DNA of 6,781 nucleotides from Cryomorphaceae bacterium. GTDB taxonomy: Bacteria > Bacteroidota > Bacteroidia > Flavobacteriales > Crocinitomicaceae. How positions within the stretch are numbered: position 1 is the first letter of the stretch; every line of letters starts with the position of its first letter. Location: NCBI GenBank assembly GCA_002683585.1, contig NYTQ01000043.1, positions 1 to 6,781 on the forward strand, in the 5' to 3' direction. Below are positions 1 to 6,230 of this stretch, piece by piece. The notes under the pieces were generated by a model, which worked only from the letters and a program-made list of their open reading frames with translations, was not told the DNA's origin and made no database searches. The translations under genes and the position numbers were made by a program.

Positions 1-80
1 CTAAACAGTAAAAAATCCTCTCGCTCTAAACAAACAAAAAGGACTCTGACAAATAACTACGCTTAATTACTTGCGGGGTG

Positions 81-110
81 CAAAGGTAAACACTCTTTTT
101 ATTATACCAA
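81..110 (-). promoter_or_regulatory. Strong Bacteroidota-type promoter, reading leftward out of the window
   Basis: On the minus strand there is TTG at 110-108, a 19-base spacer, and TACCTTTG at 88-81, a perfect match to the Bacteroidota -7 consensus TAnnTTTG with near-ideal spacing. The bases that follow, CACCCCGC, extend the match to the TACCTTTGCACCCGC-like form that I associate with highly expressed genes such as stable RNA and ribosomal genes in this phylum. Upstream of the TTG, the minus strand is rich in T-runs (positions 111-129), which could act as an UP-like element. Transcription should start at roughly 74-78 and run off the left edge. The controlled gene cannot be seen. Confidence 0.75.
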
Positions 111-263
111 GAAAAAAATGAAAAAAAAAGACATTTGAGATGTGCATAATATTGAGAAAACATTGTAACCCTATTAAAATAAAGGATTTAAGGCGTAAAC
201 AAAAATTAATAAAAAATAAAAAAAAACAAAAAATTCAGCTCAAATACAATAACATATTTGATA

Positions 264-296
264 TTGCTACATTCGAAAAAAAATAACGTAGCTTTA
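264..296 (+). promoter_or_regulatory. Probable promoter of the cupredoxin gene
   Basis: TTG at 264-266 is followed after 22 bases by TAGCTTTA at 289-296, one mismatch (final A for G) from the Bacteroidota -7 consensus TAnnTTTG. Transcription would begin near 301-304, giving a short leader of about 22-25 bases before the ATG at 326. The leader is A-rich and has no purine Shine-Dalgarno run, as is usual in this phylum. CATATTTG at 253-260 is a competing -7 candidate but lacks an upstream TTG at suitable distance. Confidence 0.45.
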
Positions 297-325
297 GGAC
301 TGATTTTTAACCTAAAACGAATTCT

Positions 326-973
326 ATGAAAAACACTTTTACCTCTCTTTTTGCCTTGTTTATTGCATTCAGTGCATTCTCGCAGATCACGCATACAGTG
401 AACTCCGGAAACTTTTACTATGACCCCGAGGTTCTGACAATCACTGTGGGAGATGATGTAAATTGGATTAATGATGGCGGGTTCCATAATGTAAACGCGG
501 ACGTTAATACACTAACTGGATCAAGCTATGGTAATCCGGAAAGCTTTATTTCCTCACCAACAAATGGCTCAGATCTTTACACACACACCTTCACAATCGC
601 AGGAACATACGGATATGATTGCTCAGTTGGTTCACACGCCGCCAATGGTATGATTGGAACCATTATTGTTGAGCAAGGAACAAGCAATGTTAATGAAACT
701 GTACAGGAACAACTAAATAGAACCTTCCATGTGTTTCAATCTGGATATTCCAATACGATTTATGTTCAATTTGATGCTAGAAAAAATTCTAATCATGCCC
801 AAATTCAGATAACTGGATTGGATGGAAAAGAAATTTTTAATCAGAATCTGAATATTGAGGAAGGCAAAAATGTTCGAAATATCACTCTAAAGGAAGTGCC
901 TAATGCAGGTATTTATATTGTAAATCTTTTCGCAGGGAATAGTTTTGTTTCAAAGAAAATTTCAATTCAATAA
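326..973 (+). CDS. Secreted cupredoxin (plastocyanin/azurin-like) with T9SS type A C-terminal sorting domain
   Basis: This 215-residue protein has three parts. Residues 1-20 are a signal peptide ending in A-F-S-Q. Residues about 21-117 are a blue-copper domain with the four type 1 ligands visible: His54 (in G-F-H-N-V), Cys99, His104 and Met109. The C-x4-H-x4-M spacing resembles rusticyanin and auracyanin more than plastocyanin (C-x2-H-x4-M). Residues about 133-215 look like a type IX secretion sorting domain, with I-T-G-L-D-G-K-E near 162-169, G-I-Y-I-V-N at 195-200 and a terminal K-K-I-S-I-Q. The expected fate is Sec export, passage through T9SS, removal of the tail, and attachment at the cell surface or release. 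Known cupredoxins carry single electrons; the partner here is unknown. The facing unit encodes an exported cytochrome. The gene appears to be monocistronic, with its own promoter and terminator. Confidence 0.88.
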   Translation: MKNTFTSLFALFIAFSAFSQITHTVNSGNFYYDPEVLTITVGDDVNWINDGGFHNVNADVNTLTGSSYGNPESFISSPTNGSDLYTHTFTIAGTYGYDCSVGSHAANGMIGTIIVEQGTSNVNETVQEQLNRTFHVFQSGYSNTIYVQFDARKNSNHAQIQITGLDGKEIFNQNLNIEEGKNVRNITLKEVPNAGIYIVNLFAGNSFVSKKISIQ

Positions 974-1012
974 ATAGAAAAGTTCTTTTTATCTTAACAA
1001 TGACTTTAAATT

Positions 1013-1036
1013 AAGGCCCGATCATGGGCCTTTTTT
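1013..1036 (+). terminator. Intrinsic terminator after the cupredoxin gene
   Basis: A perfect 7-bp stem, AAGGCCC (1013-1019) with GGGCCTT (1026-1032), closes a 6-base loop (GATCAT) and runs into six T residues at 1031-1036. It lies about 40 bases after the cupredoxin stop codon. Read on the minus strand, the same hairpin is followed by the weaker tract TTAATTTAAA, so it may also partly end the facing cytochrome unit, whose stop codon is about 44 bases away. Confidence 0.85.
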
Positions 1037-1079
1037 AATGATTTGATTTTTACAAAAGAATTAAATCAGCAGCAGATAA

Positions 1080-1421
1080 TCAATTATCAAGCCTACCTTG
1101 TAAAATCCAGCATTGAAAAAGTTGAATTAACGAGTCATTTAGAGGTGGACCTCCGAAAGGCATTAAATCAATTCCCGAAGCTTGCATACTATTAAGCATT
1201 CTATTCGCTTCATTTGAAATACGCGTATGGTTCGTTAGAATGACATCATTGGCTGGGGCAACCTCGTTATGGCAACCCACACAATTTATTTCCACAAGAG
1301 GCTGTATATCTTGGCTAAATGAAACGATATCACCACAACCTGTAAATTCCGTGGGTACTTTATCCTTTGCGCATGAACACATAAAAGAAAGAAATAAACC
1401 ATAAAGAATGAACTGCTTCAT
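1080..1421 (-). CDS. Small mono-haem c-type cytochrome, predicted lipoprotein
   Basis: The 113-residue product begins with a hydrophobic signal ending in M-C-S-C (Cys17), a plausible lipobox followed by A-K-D-K, so a lipid-anchored periplasmic or outer-membrane protein is likely. A single haem-attachment motif, C-V-G-C-H, lies at 47-51. Met87, in L-M-P-F-G-G-P-P-L, is the natural sixth haem ligand, and the domain closes with a C-W-I-L-Q-G helix, a layout common in small exported Bacteroidota cytochromes annotated as planctomycete-type. The expected role is single-electron transfer; the partner is not identifiable. Cys29 and Cys104 are additional cysteines that might form a disulfide (inference). 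The gene starts 12 bases after the end of the DUF5777-like gene on the same strand, so the two are very probably co-transcribed, with this gene second. Confidence 0.85.
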   Translation of the reverse strand: MKQFILYGLFLSFMCSCAKDKVPTEFTGCGDIVSFSQDIQPLVEINCVGCHNEVAPANDVILTNHTRISNEANRMLNSMQASGIDLMPFGGPPLNDSLIQLFQCWILQGRLDN

Positions 1422-1433
1422 GTTACTAAATAT

Positions 1434-2333
1434 TTAAAATTGACGACTTACGCAAAAACCCATTCTAAATTGTCCATCCAACCAATTCGCCCGAGTATAT
1501 GGTATAAACTGAGTCTCTCCGAGTCCTTTCGAATTTGTGAAATTAATAATGAAGTTATGCCCAAAAGTGGACCACTCTAAAGCAATACCCAAGCTATTTT
1601 GATACCCTTGTTGTCGATACTCACTCCCGTTGAAACAATGATAGTATTCAGTTAGAAAAAAGAACTTCTTGGAAAGACGAAAACGCATCGCTCCACCGAG
1701 CGTTAAAAGTGTATTTAAATCCATATCAGCGACATAATTTCGGTGCACCAAAGTTGGCATTATGGAAACACTCAATAACTTACCAAATCGTCTCGCCAGA
1801 TTAAGCTGAGTATAGTAGGCAAATCGATGTATGGCCTCCGGGAAATGATTGACATTGCTAATATCAGAGGATGCTTTTTGATAAGTAAAAGAGGCTCCTC
1901 CTATTAAAGCAAGTGATACAGGCATAGAGTCTTTCACTTGCTCTAAAAAACGATATTTGACGAATCCATCGAGAAGCGAACGGTAAGGAACACCTGTTCC
2001 CTTACATCTTCCGAATCCAAGCATTAGGTTTTTCGTAACACCATACTCGAGGGCTATTCTCATATCAGTTACATTATCAAAGCCAAACATGGTTTGAACA
2101 CCGCCATTTAATCCAGCAATATCACCAAATCGATGCTCAATGCGCATTTCAAAAGTTTTCTCAGGCAAAACTTCAACGGAGTGTCCGGAGATCACTCTTG
2201 TTGAATTAAAGGTGATTGGTGGACCTGAGTCAAATTCAAAATCGCTTTCAAAATCAAATTCATCTTGACCTAAAAGAATAGATGCTAGCAAAGAAAAAAC
2301 TAAAAAAGGTAAACTTTTTATTAATGTGGTCAT
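1434..2333 (-). CDS. DUF5777-like outer-membrane beta-barrel protein
   Basis: The 299-residue protein has a signal peptide (about 1-23, ending L-L-G-Q), then a very acidic segment at 24-35 rich in D, E and F, then alternating hydrophobic/polar strands typical of a barrel, ending in phenylalanine as outer-membrane proteins often do. The conserved blocks I associate with DUF5777 are T-F-N-S-T-R-V-I-S-G-H-S at 41-52, R-I-E-H-R-F-G-D at 64-71, M-R-I-A-L-E-Y-G at 91-98, L-G-F-G-R at 105-109 and L-D-G-F-V-K-Y-R at 121-128. The molecular function of this family is not established. It is the first gene of a unit with the cytochrome c lipoprotein 12 bases downstream, which suggests a redox- or haem-related envelope role (inference). 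No convincing promoter is visible upstream: the best candidate on the minus strand, TAAATTG near 2369-2363, lacks a T and has no TTG partner. Confidence 0.8.
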   Translation of the reverse strand: MTTLIKSLPFLVFSLLASILLGQDEFDFESDFEFDSGPPITFNSTRVISGHSVEVLPEKTFEMRIEHRFGDIAGLNGGVQTMFGFDNVTDMRIALEYGVTKNLMLGFGRCKGTGVPYRSLLDGFVKYRFLEQVKDSMPVSLALIGGASFTYQKASSDISNVNHFPEAIHRFAYYTQLNLARRFGKLLSVSIMPTLVHRNYVADMDLNTLLTLGGAMRFRLSKKFFFLTEYYHCFNGSEYRQQGYQNSLGIALEWSTFGHNFIINFTNSKGLGETQFIPYTRANWLDGQFRMGFCVSRQF

Positions 2334-2378
2334 AGAAAAGAGTCGTTATTGCTACTAACGTACAATTTATAAAAAAGG

Positions 2379-2410
2379 TTGGTTAATCGTCTAAAGTTTG
2401 TGGATATTTG
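2379..2410 (+). promoter_or_regulatory. Weak candidate promoter for the cyclo-ligase gene
   Basis: TTG at 2379-2381, a 21-base spacer and GATATTTG at 2403-2410 (one mismatch to TAnnTTTG) make a possible Bacteroidota promoter. The transcript would start around 2415-2418, leaving almost no leader before the ATG at 2419. If real, it excludes the in-frame TTG at 2398 as a start codon, because that codon would lie upstream of the transcript. Confidence 0.3.
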
Positions 2411-2418
2411 TTTTCAAG

Positions 2419-2985
2419 ATGAAAAAAGCTGAGCTCAGAAAACTCATTAAATCAAATCGAAAAAAAATCTCAAAGGAAGAGCTCCTTCTCTTTTCAGATG
2501 CAATCATGCAACATTTACTTGGAGAATTTGAATGGAAAGATAAGCTTGTCAATTTATTCCTACCCATTCAAAAACACAATGAAATTGATTTAAATCCGCT
2601 GAAAGTTAAAATTGAAGGATTAGGAGGTCAAGTATGCATTAACCGTTCAGACTTTGAAACATTTGACCTCAAACCAATACTTTGGGATGAAAAGCTTATT
2701 GTTCAAGAAAACAATTTTGGAATTCCCGAACCAATAAATGGGAAAGCGCTAAAGCTTCAAGATATTGATATTGTACTCGTTCCGTTACTTGCTTTTACCA
2801 TAGAAGGGCATCGACTAGGCTACGGTAAAGGATTTTATGACCGCTTCCTCAGCAAAACGAGATCATCCTGCATTCATATTGGTATATGCCACAATAACGA
2901 CCCTTATCAGATTGATGATATTGGCGAAAAAGATATTGCTTTGGGATATTTAATCTCCCCTGAAGGACTTCGAACTTTTAGTTAA
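2419..2985 (+). CDS. 5-formyltetrahydrofolate cyclo-ligase (5,10-methenyltetrahydrofolate synthetase)
   Basis: The enzyme uses ATP to convert 5-formyltetrahydrofolate to 5,10-methenyltetrahydrofolate, returning this storage folate to the one-carbon pool in the cytoplasm. The 188-residue length matches the family (E. coli YgfA, about 180). Visible landmarks are the N-terminal K-x-x-L-R (residues 3-7), L-F-L-P-I with downstream E-I-D (46-57), G-I-P-E-P (101-105), and the signature from D-I-V-L-V-P at 117 through L-G-Y-G-K-G-F-Y-D-R-F at 133-143, the phosphate/substrate-binding loop. I chose the ATG at 2419 over an in-frame TTG at 2398: the latter adds seven residues (W-I-F-V-F-K) before the natural start M-K-K-A-E-L-R. 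The 3' end overlaps the facing small gene by 8 bases, and no terminator separates them. Confidence 0.93.
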   Translation: MKKAELRKLIKSNRKKISKEELLLFSDAIMQHLLGEFEWKDKLVNLFLPIQKHNEIDLNPLKVKIEGLGGQVCINRSDFETFDLKPILWDEKLIVQENNFGIPEPINGKALKLQDIDIVLVPLLAFTIEGHRLGYGKGFYDRFLSKTRSSCIHIGICHNNDPYQIDDIGEKDIALGYLISPEGLRTFS

Positions 2986-3337
2986 GAAAAGCCTCGTACA
3001 ATTCGTGAACTAGATATGACTTATCTTCAACTTTCACTGTTTGTATTTTAGACGCACCTAAAAACCTCATGATAACTCTTCTTGACTTTACGTCATTATT
3101 TACCATTGTGAAAGTTACTTTGTGAGACTGAGCATCAAAAGCGGTAGTGAAATAGGGTGTATAATATCTAGAATATTTAGTTACGTCTTCGGCAGTAACA
3201 CTATTCGGAAGTATTATCGAAATGACTCCGTCAACAACAGACTGCTCAAACATTTCTTTATTCTCAACAGATGCCTCTTGTGAAAATGAAGAAAAGCAAA
3301 CTGATATGAGGGCGATTGAAAATAAGATAGATTTCAT
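2978..3337 (-). CDS. Small exported protein of unknown function, possible ferredoxin-like fold
   Basis: This 119-residue product has a clear signal peptide (1-20, ending S-S-F-S-Q) and no lipobox, so it is probably periplasmic or secreted. I do not recognise a named family. The mature part reads as an alternating pattern: strand V-I-S-I-I-L-P (38-44), helix T-A-E-D-V-T-K-Y-S-R-Y-Y-T (48-60), two strands (about 64-79), helix K-S-R-R-V-I-M-R-F-L (84-93), strand and final helix. This beta-alpha-beta-beta-alpha-beta order is that of the ferredoxin-like fold used by heavy-metal-associated domains, but no C-x-x-C metal site is present, so metal binding is not indicated. The fold is my inference. 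The gene is divergent from the RNase HII gene across 47 bases and converges with the cyclo-ligase gene. Confidence 0.75.
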   Translation of the reverse strand: MKSILFSIALISVCFSSFSQEASVENKEMFEQSVVDGVISIILPNSVTAEDVTKYSRYYTPYFTTAFDAQSHKVTFTMVNNDVKSRRVIMRFLGASKIQTVKVEDKSYLVHELYEAFLN

Positions 3338-3384
3338 AGTAGATAATTTCTGCTAATCTACGATATTTTTACGAATTTTAAAGC

Positions 3385-3999
3385 ATGAAAAGTTTACTTC
3401 CATATTGCAACAAAAACCTTATAGAAGTGGGTTGCGATGAGGCGGGTAGAGGTTGTCTTTCTGGGCCGGTAGTTGCTGGCGCAGTTGTTCTCGATCCGAA
3501 CAAAGCAATAAGGGGGTTGGATGATTCAAAAAAGCTAACCGAAAAATCTCGACTCATTATGAGAGAGGAGATTCTGAAAAACGCCTTAGATCATGGTATA
3601 GGAATTGTTTCGAACATTGAAATTGACGAAATCAATATTTTAAATGCCAGTTTTCTTGCTATGCACCGCGCAATTGAGGCACTTAGCAAAACTTCACCTG
3701 AACATATATTAATTGATGGAAATAGATTTAATCCTTTCAAGAAAATCTCACATACATGCGTAGTGAAAGGAGATGGTATTTATCAATCCATAGCAGCAGC
3801 ATCTATTTTGGCAAAAACAACGAGAGATGAAATCATGTTTGCGCTTCATGAAACCCATCCTCAATATGACTGGGATCGAAATAAAGGCTATCCCACAAAA
3901 AAGCATAGAAGCGCATTGGCAAAATATGGCCCAACAGAAGAGCACAGAATGTCTTTCAACCTTCTCGGTGGTGATTCTCAGCTAAGCTTATTTAAGTAA
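3385..3999 (+). CDS. rnhB: Ribonuclease HII
   Basis: RNase HII cuts the RNA strand of RNA-DNA hybrids and incises 5' to single ribonucleotides in duplex DNA, starting ribonucleotide excision repair. The 204-residue protein is of normal length. The four metal-binding acidic residues are visible: Asp18 and Glu19 in G-C-D-E-A-G-R-G, Asp111 in L-I-D-G-N, and Asp148 in K-T-T-R-D. The G-R-G motif (21-23) and the tyrosine in N-K-G-Y-P-T (Tyr169) are the elements that read the ribo-deoxyribo junction in this family. Other family blocks are D-D-S-K-K-L (46-51) and K-G-D-G-I-Y-Q-S-I-A-A-A-S (128-140). The last residues, 198-204, read S-Q-L-S-L-F-K, matching the bacterial sliding-clamp-binding consensus QL(S/D)LF. 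The ATG at 3385 places the first catalytic motif at the usual distance from the N terminus. Confidence 0.96.
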   Translation: MKSLLPYCNKNLIEVGCDEAGRGCLSGPVVAGAVVLDPNKAIRGLDDSKKLTEKSRLIMREEILKNALDHGIGIVSNIEIDEINILNASFLAMHRAIEALSKTSPEHILIDGNRFNPFKKISHTCVVKGDGIYQSIAAASILAKTTRDEIMFALHETHPQYDWDRNKGYPTKKHRSALAKYGPTEEHRMSFNLLGGDSQLSLFK

Positions 4000-4056
4000 A
4001 CAATGTAGTGTTAATTTCATTTTCATAGGGCTTATCATTACTTGCGTGTTAGAATG

Positions 4057-4064
4057 TAACTTTG
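4057..4064 (+). promoter_or_regulatory. Perfect -7 element just before the 719-residue gene
   Basis: TAACTTTG is an exact match to the Bacteroidota -7 consensus TAnnTTTG and ends only 4 bases before the ATG at 4069. A start site at the normal distance would fall at or beside the A of the ATG, implying a leaderless or nearly leaderless transcript. The -33 element is poor: the only TTG nearby (4042-4044) is just 12 bases upstream of the -7 box, too close, and no TTG lies at 17-23 bases. The call therefore rests on the -7 box alone. Confidence 0.45.
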
Positions 4065-4068
4065 AAGA

Positions 4069-6228
4069 ATGCTCAAGAAAGGTCTCCTTTTTGCTATTGT
4101 AATGCTTTGTCTCTATGCGACATTTTCCATAGTCAAATCACTTAGTGCAAACAATGACGCGCCGAAAGTTGCAGGCTATTTTTCAATTGCAGACTCATCT
4201 ATTTATGTGATTACTTTCCCGACTAGCTTATCCCTTGATAATGAAAAAATCGAATCGATAGGGCTTAATTTGGACCTAGTCAATAGCCTAAGGCCAAGTA
4301 TTCCAGAAAATTGCACCGTTTATTTCAGTAAAAAAAGAGGTGTTGTTGTTTTTGAGGCGAACCATGAATGGACGCAGAGCAGCTTGAAAGAACTTTTTCG
4401 AAATGGGAAACACCAGGTTAAATTTTTAGGAAATCGAAAAATTCAGTTTGGAGCATATCAGGGCGATTACTCGAGGCATATCCTGGTTCTTCACGAGGCT
4501 AAACTTGAGCCTAAAAATGGCGAATATGAATTTGAAATTGACAAAAAAGCCACCCATAGCGAAATCATTTTTAGTGATTCAAGCCTAAAGACAACCAATT
4601 ATTATAGAAAACAGGATGCGCTTATCTCTTATAGAAACTCCCCTAAAAAAGTTGACCAGGCAAATAATATTGAAGATGAGCGTATATTTTCTAAGTTCAT
4701 CTACTCCGAATTTGATTCCTATCAATTTTATGAAAAATCGTACCTAGGCGCAATAGACCCTTTTTTCAAAGAAAGCCCATTTTATTCATGGATTAATAGC
4801 GGTGTTCTTTTACTTTCGAAGGGGAATCATTCGATCGTAGTGCTTGATATGAAAGAAGGTCAAAGCGTTATTGAAAATATGAGTGAAGGGATTGACAATA
4901 CAAATTCTGAGGAGAGCTTCCGATTCATGAAAAACGTTAAACTATCTAGTTTTATGTCTGTTTCTGGTAATGACGGCATTTACATTATTGATCTTCAAGG
5001 TTTTGCGATTTTATCAAAAAGTAAATTGCTATTTGACCAGTTTAATACCGAAGCCTCATTGGGAAATTCCTTAGGGATGAACAAATTAAAAATGCGCCAG
5101 CTTTATGGAGGTTTACCTAAAGCCGTTCTTCATAGAGCATATGGCAAAAATGCGACGCATTTGACAATCAGCGCAGCTGGCGATCAATGGGTTACTGCAG
5201 AATATGAAAGCGAAAAGCATAAAGAATCGGAAAATAATGGAGATTTAAAAGGTTATTTCTCAATGAATCCAAGTGAAAAAATCAGCTCTTTTTATGCCTA
5301 CGCAGGAAGAGGAAATACCTTTTTAATTACAGAATCCAACAAATGGATAAGGTATGAAAATGGCATAAGAATGTGGGAAAAAACTTTTAATAGAAAGGTT
5401 GTTAAAGAACCCAAATTAATGGAAATGTCGACAGAACAAAACCAAGATATTTCAATCTTATTTAAAGATGAAGCTTTAATCGTAGACAAAGCAGGTCGGA
5501 TTCTTAATCGATTTCCAACCTCAGGAGCAGTGCATCCTATTCGGTTCAGGTTAAAAAACAAAATTGCATTTCTTATTCCCAATGTCAACAGAATGAATGT
5601 AACCGACAATGACGGTCGTAACATATCTGTCTATAATTTTAGTTCTCCTATAATTGACATGGTACTGTTTAAAGAAAATGATCGAAAACATGCTGCTGTA
5701 CTTTGTGAAAAAACACTCTTTGTTATTGATCTAGAACAAAAAAGAACGAAGCGAAAGGTTCAGCTAGAAGACAATTATGAGCTACTTAAGTTTAAAGAAT
5801 ATTCAGTGATCCTCTCGGAAAAACGAGACCATACCATAGATGTATTTGGGGAGCGCTCCGCCATAAGTATGCCTGAAGGTTTTACCTACAAAAATGCATT
5901 TTTTAACGGCACAAATACAGAGCTCCTTTTTGCAAAAGAAAATGAGCTCATCGCTGTAAATTCCCGTGGACAATTTATAGGACAAAAGACCTTAAGTTGC
6001 GCCTCTATAGATCTCATATCGATCTATTCCTCAGAAAAAAGACCAATTGAAATTGGTGTATTAGACGGTATTGAAAACAAAATTGTACTTTTAGATTCTA
6101 AAAATTTAACTGAAACTAAAGAAAGAAGGCGGGGCGAGAAAAACCTCCAACTAACAACCTATGACCATCGAGGTATATCCATTACAACTTTTCTCGGTGA
6201 AATCTTAATACAATACACTAAATTTTAA
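4069..6228 (+). CDS. Large membrane-anchored envelope protein of unknown function, probable C-terminal beta-propeller
   Basis: This 719-residue protein belongs to no family I can name firmly. An N-terminal hydrophobic segment (about 5-22) follows two lysines and has no clear cleavage site or lipobox, so it looks like an inner-membrane anchor with the rest in the periplasm. Residues about 30-380 appear to be a mixed alpha/beta region. The stretch at 303-340 (display strand, then I-L-S-K-S-K-L-L-F-D-Q-F and S-L-G-N-S-L) faintly resembles DUF3352-type proteins; this is weak. Residues about 390-719 show repeated short strand pairs such as I-S-I-L-F-K-D-E-A-L-I-V-D (461-473), H-A-A-V-L-C-E-K-T-L-F-V-I-D (541-554), T-E-L-L-F-A-K-E-N-E-L-I-A-V (617-630) and I-G-V-L-D-G-I-E-N-K-I-V-L-L-D (662-676), as in beta-propellers. 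No catalytic motif is visible. The stop codon lies 2 bases before the DUF5723-like gene, so co-expression is nearly certain. Confidence 0.85.
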   Translation: MLKKGLLFAIVMLCLYATFSIVKSLSANNDAPKVAGYFSIADSSIYVITFPTSLSLDNEKIESIGLNLDLVNSLRPSIPENCTVYFSKKRGVVVFEANHEWTQSSLKELFRNGKHQVKFLGNRKIQFGAYQGDYSRHILVLHEAKLEPKNGEYEFEIDKKATHSEIIFSDSSLKTTNYYRKQDALISYRNSPKKVDQANNIEDERIFSKFIYSEFDSYQFYEKSYLGAIDPFFKESPFYSWINSGVLLLSKGNHSIVVLDMKEGQSVIENMSEGIDNTNSEESFRFMKNVKLSSFMSVSGNDGIYIIDLQGFAILSKSKLLFDQFNTEASLGNSLGMNKLKMRQLYGGLPKAVLHRAYGKNATHLTISAAGDQWVTAEYESEKHKESENNGDLKGYFSMNPSEKISSFYAYAGRGNTFLITESNKWIRYENGIRMWEKTFNRKVVKEPKLMEMSTEQNQDISILFKDEALIVDKAGRILNRFPTSGAVHPIRFRLKNKIAFLIPNVNRMNVTDNDGRNISVYNFSSPIIDMVLFKENDRKHAAVLCEKTLFVIDLEQKRTKRKVQLEDNYELLKFKEYSVILSEKRDHTIDVFGERSAISMPEGFTYKNAFFNGTNTELLFAKENELIAVNSRGQFIGQKTLSCASIDLISIYSSEKRPIEIGVLDGIENKIVLLDSKNLTETKERRRGEKNLQLTTYDHRGISITTFLGEILIQYTKF

Positions 6229-6230
6229 AC

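Larger units (their letters stand above)
1..325. other. Gene-free left flank, AT-rich, with promoters facing both ways
   Basis: I see no credible coding region here; reading frames in either direction are short, of low complexity, or run into the copper-protein gene on the opposite strand. The stretch is strongly A/T-rich, with long A-runs on the plus strand at about 111-130 and 205-235. It holds one convincing leftward promoter (81-110) and one plausible rightward promoter (264-296), so it behaves as the shared upstream region of two divergent transcription units. The left unit's gene lies outside the window: its leader, positions 74 down to 1 on the minus strand, contains no ATG. Confidence 0.7.

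Noticed and set aside
10..45. Possible attenuator hairpin in the leftward leader (AGTCCT with AGGATT, then T-run, on the minus strand)
   Set aside because: Only 6 pairs including one G-T wobble around a 20-base loop; too weak to call without seeing the downstream gene.
206..487. 93-residue minus-strand frame overlapping the cupredoxin start
   Set aside because: It lies opposite a well-supported gene, and its C-terminal half is low-complexity F/K/I/L from the A-rich intergenic DNA; no family features.
1039..1068. Inverted repeat TGATTT / AAATCA near the end of the cytochrome gene
   Set aside because: A 6-bp A/T-rich stem with an 18-base loop and no T-run in the right place; expected by chance in such AT-rich DNA.
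2398..2418. TTG at 2398 as the start of the cyclo-ligase
   Set aside because: The extra seven residues have no family counterpart; the ATG at 2419 begins the typical M-K-K-A-E-L-R N terminus, and a candidate -7 box overlaps the extension.
3338..3384. Divergent promoters between the small exported-protein gene and the RNase HII gene
   Set aside because: The 47-base gap must hold upstream signals for both genes, but I find no TTG and no acceptable TAnnTTTG on either strand, so no site is called.
3748..3945. 65-residue minus-strand frame inside the RNase HII gene
   Set aside because: It is antisense to conserved catalytic regions of RNase HII and rich in Cys/Phe in the way of a shadow frame; nothing supports translation.
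5298..5624. 108-residue minus-strand frame inside the 719-residue gene
   Set aside because: Antisense to a long open gene, with no promoter or recognisable domain.
5803..5985. 60-residue minus-strand frame inside the 719-residue gene
   Set aside because: A short shadow frame with no supporting signals.
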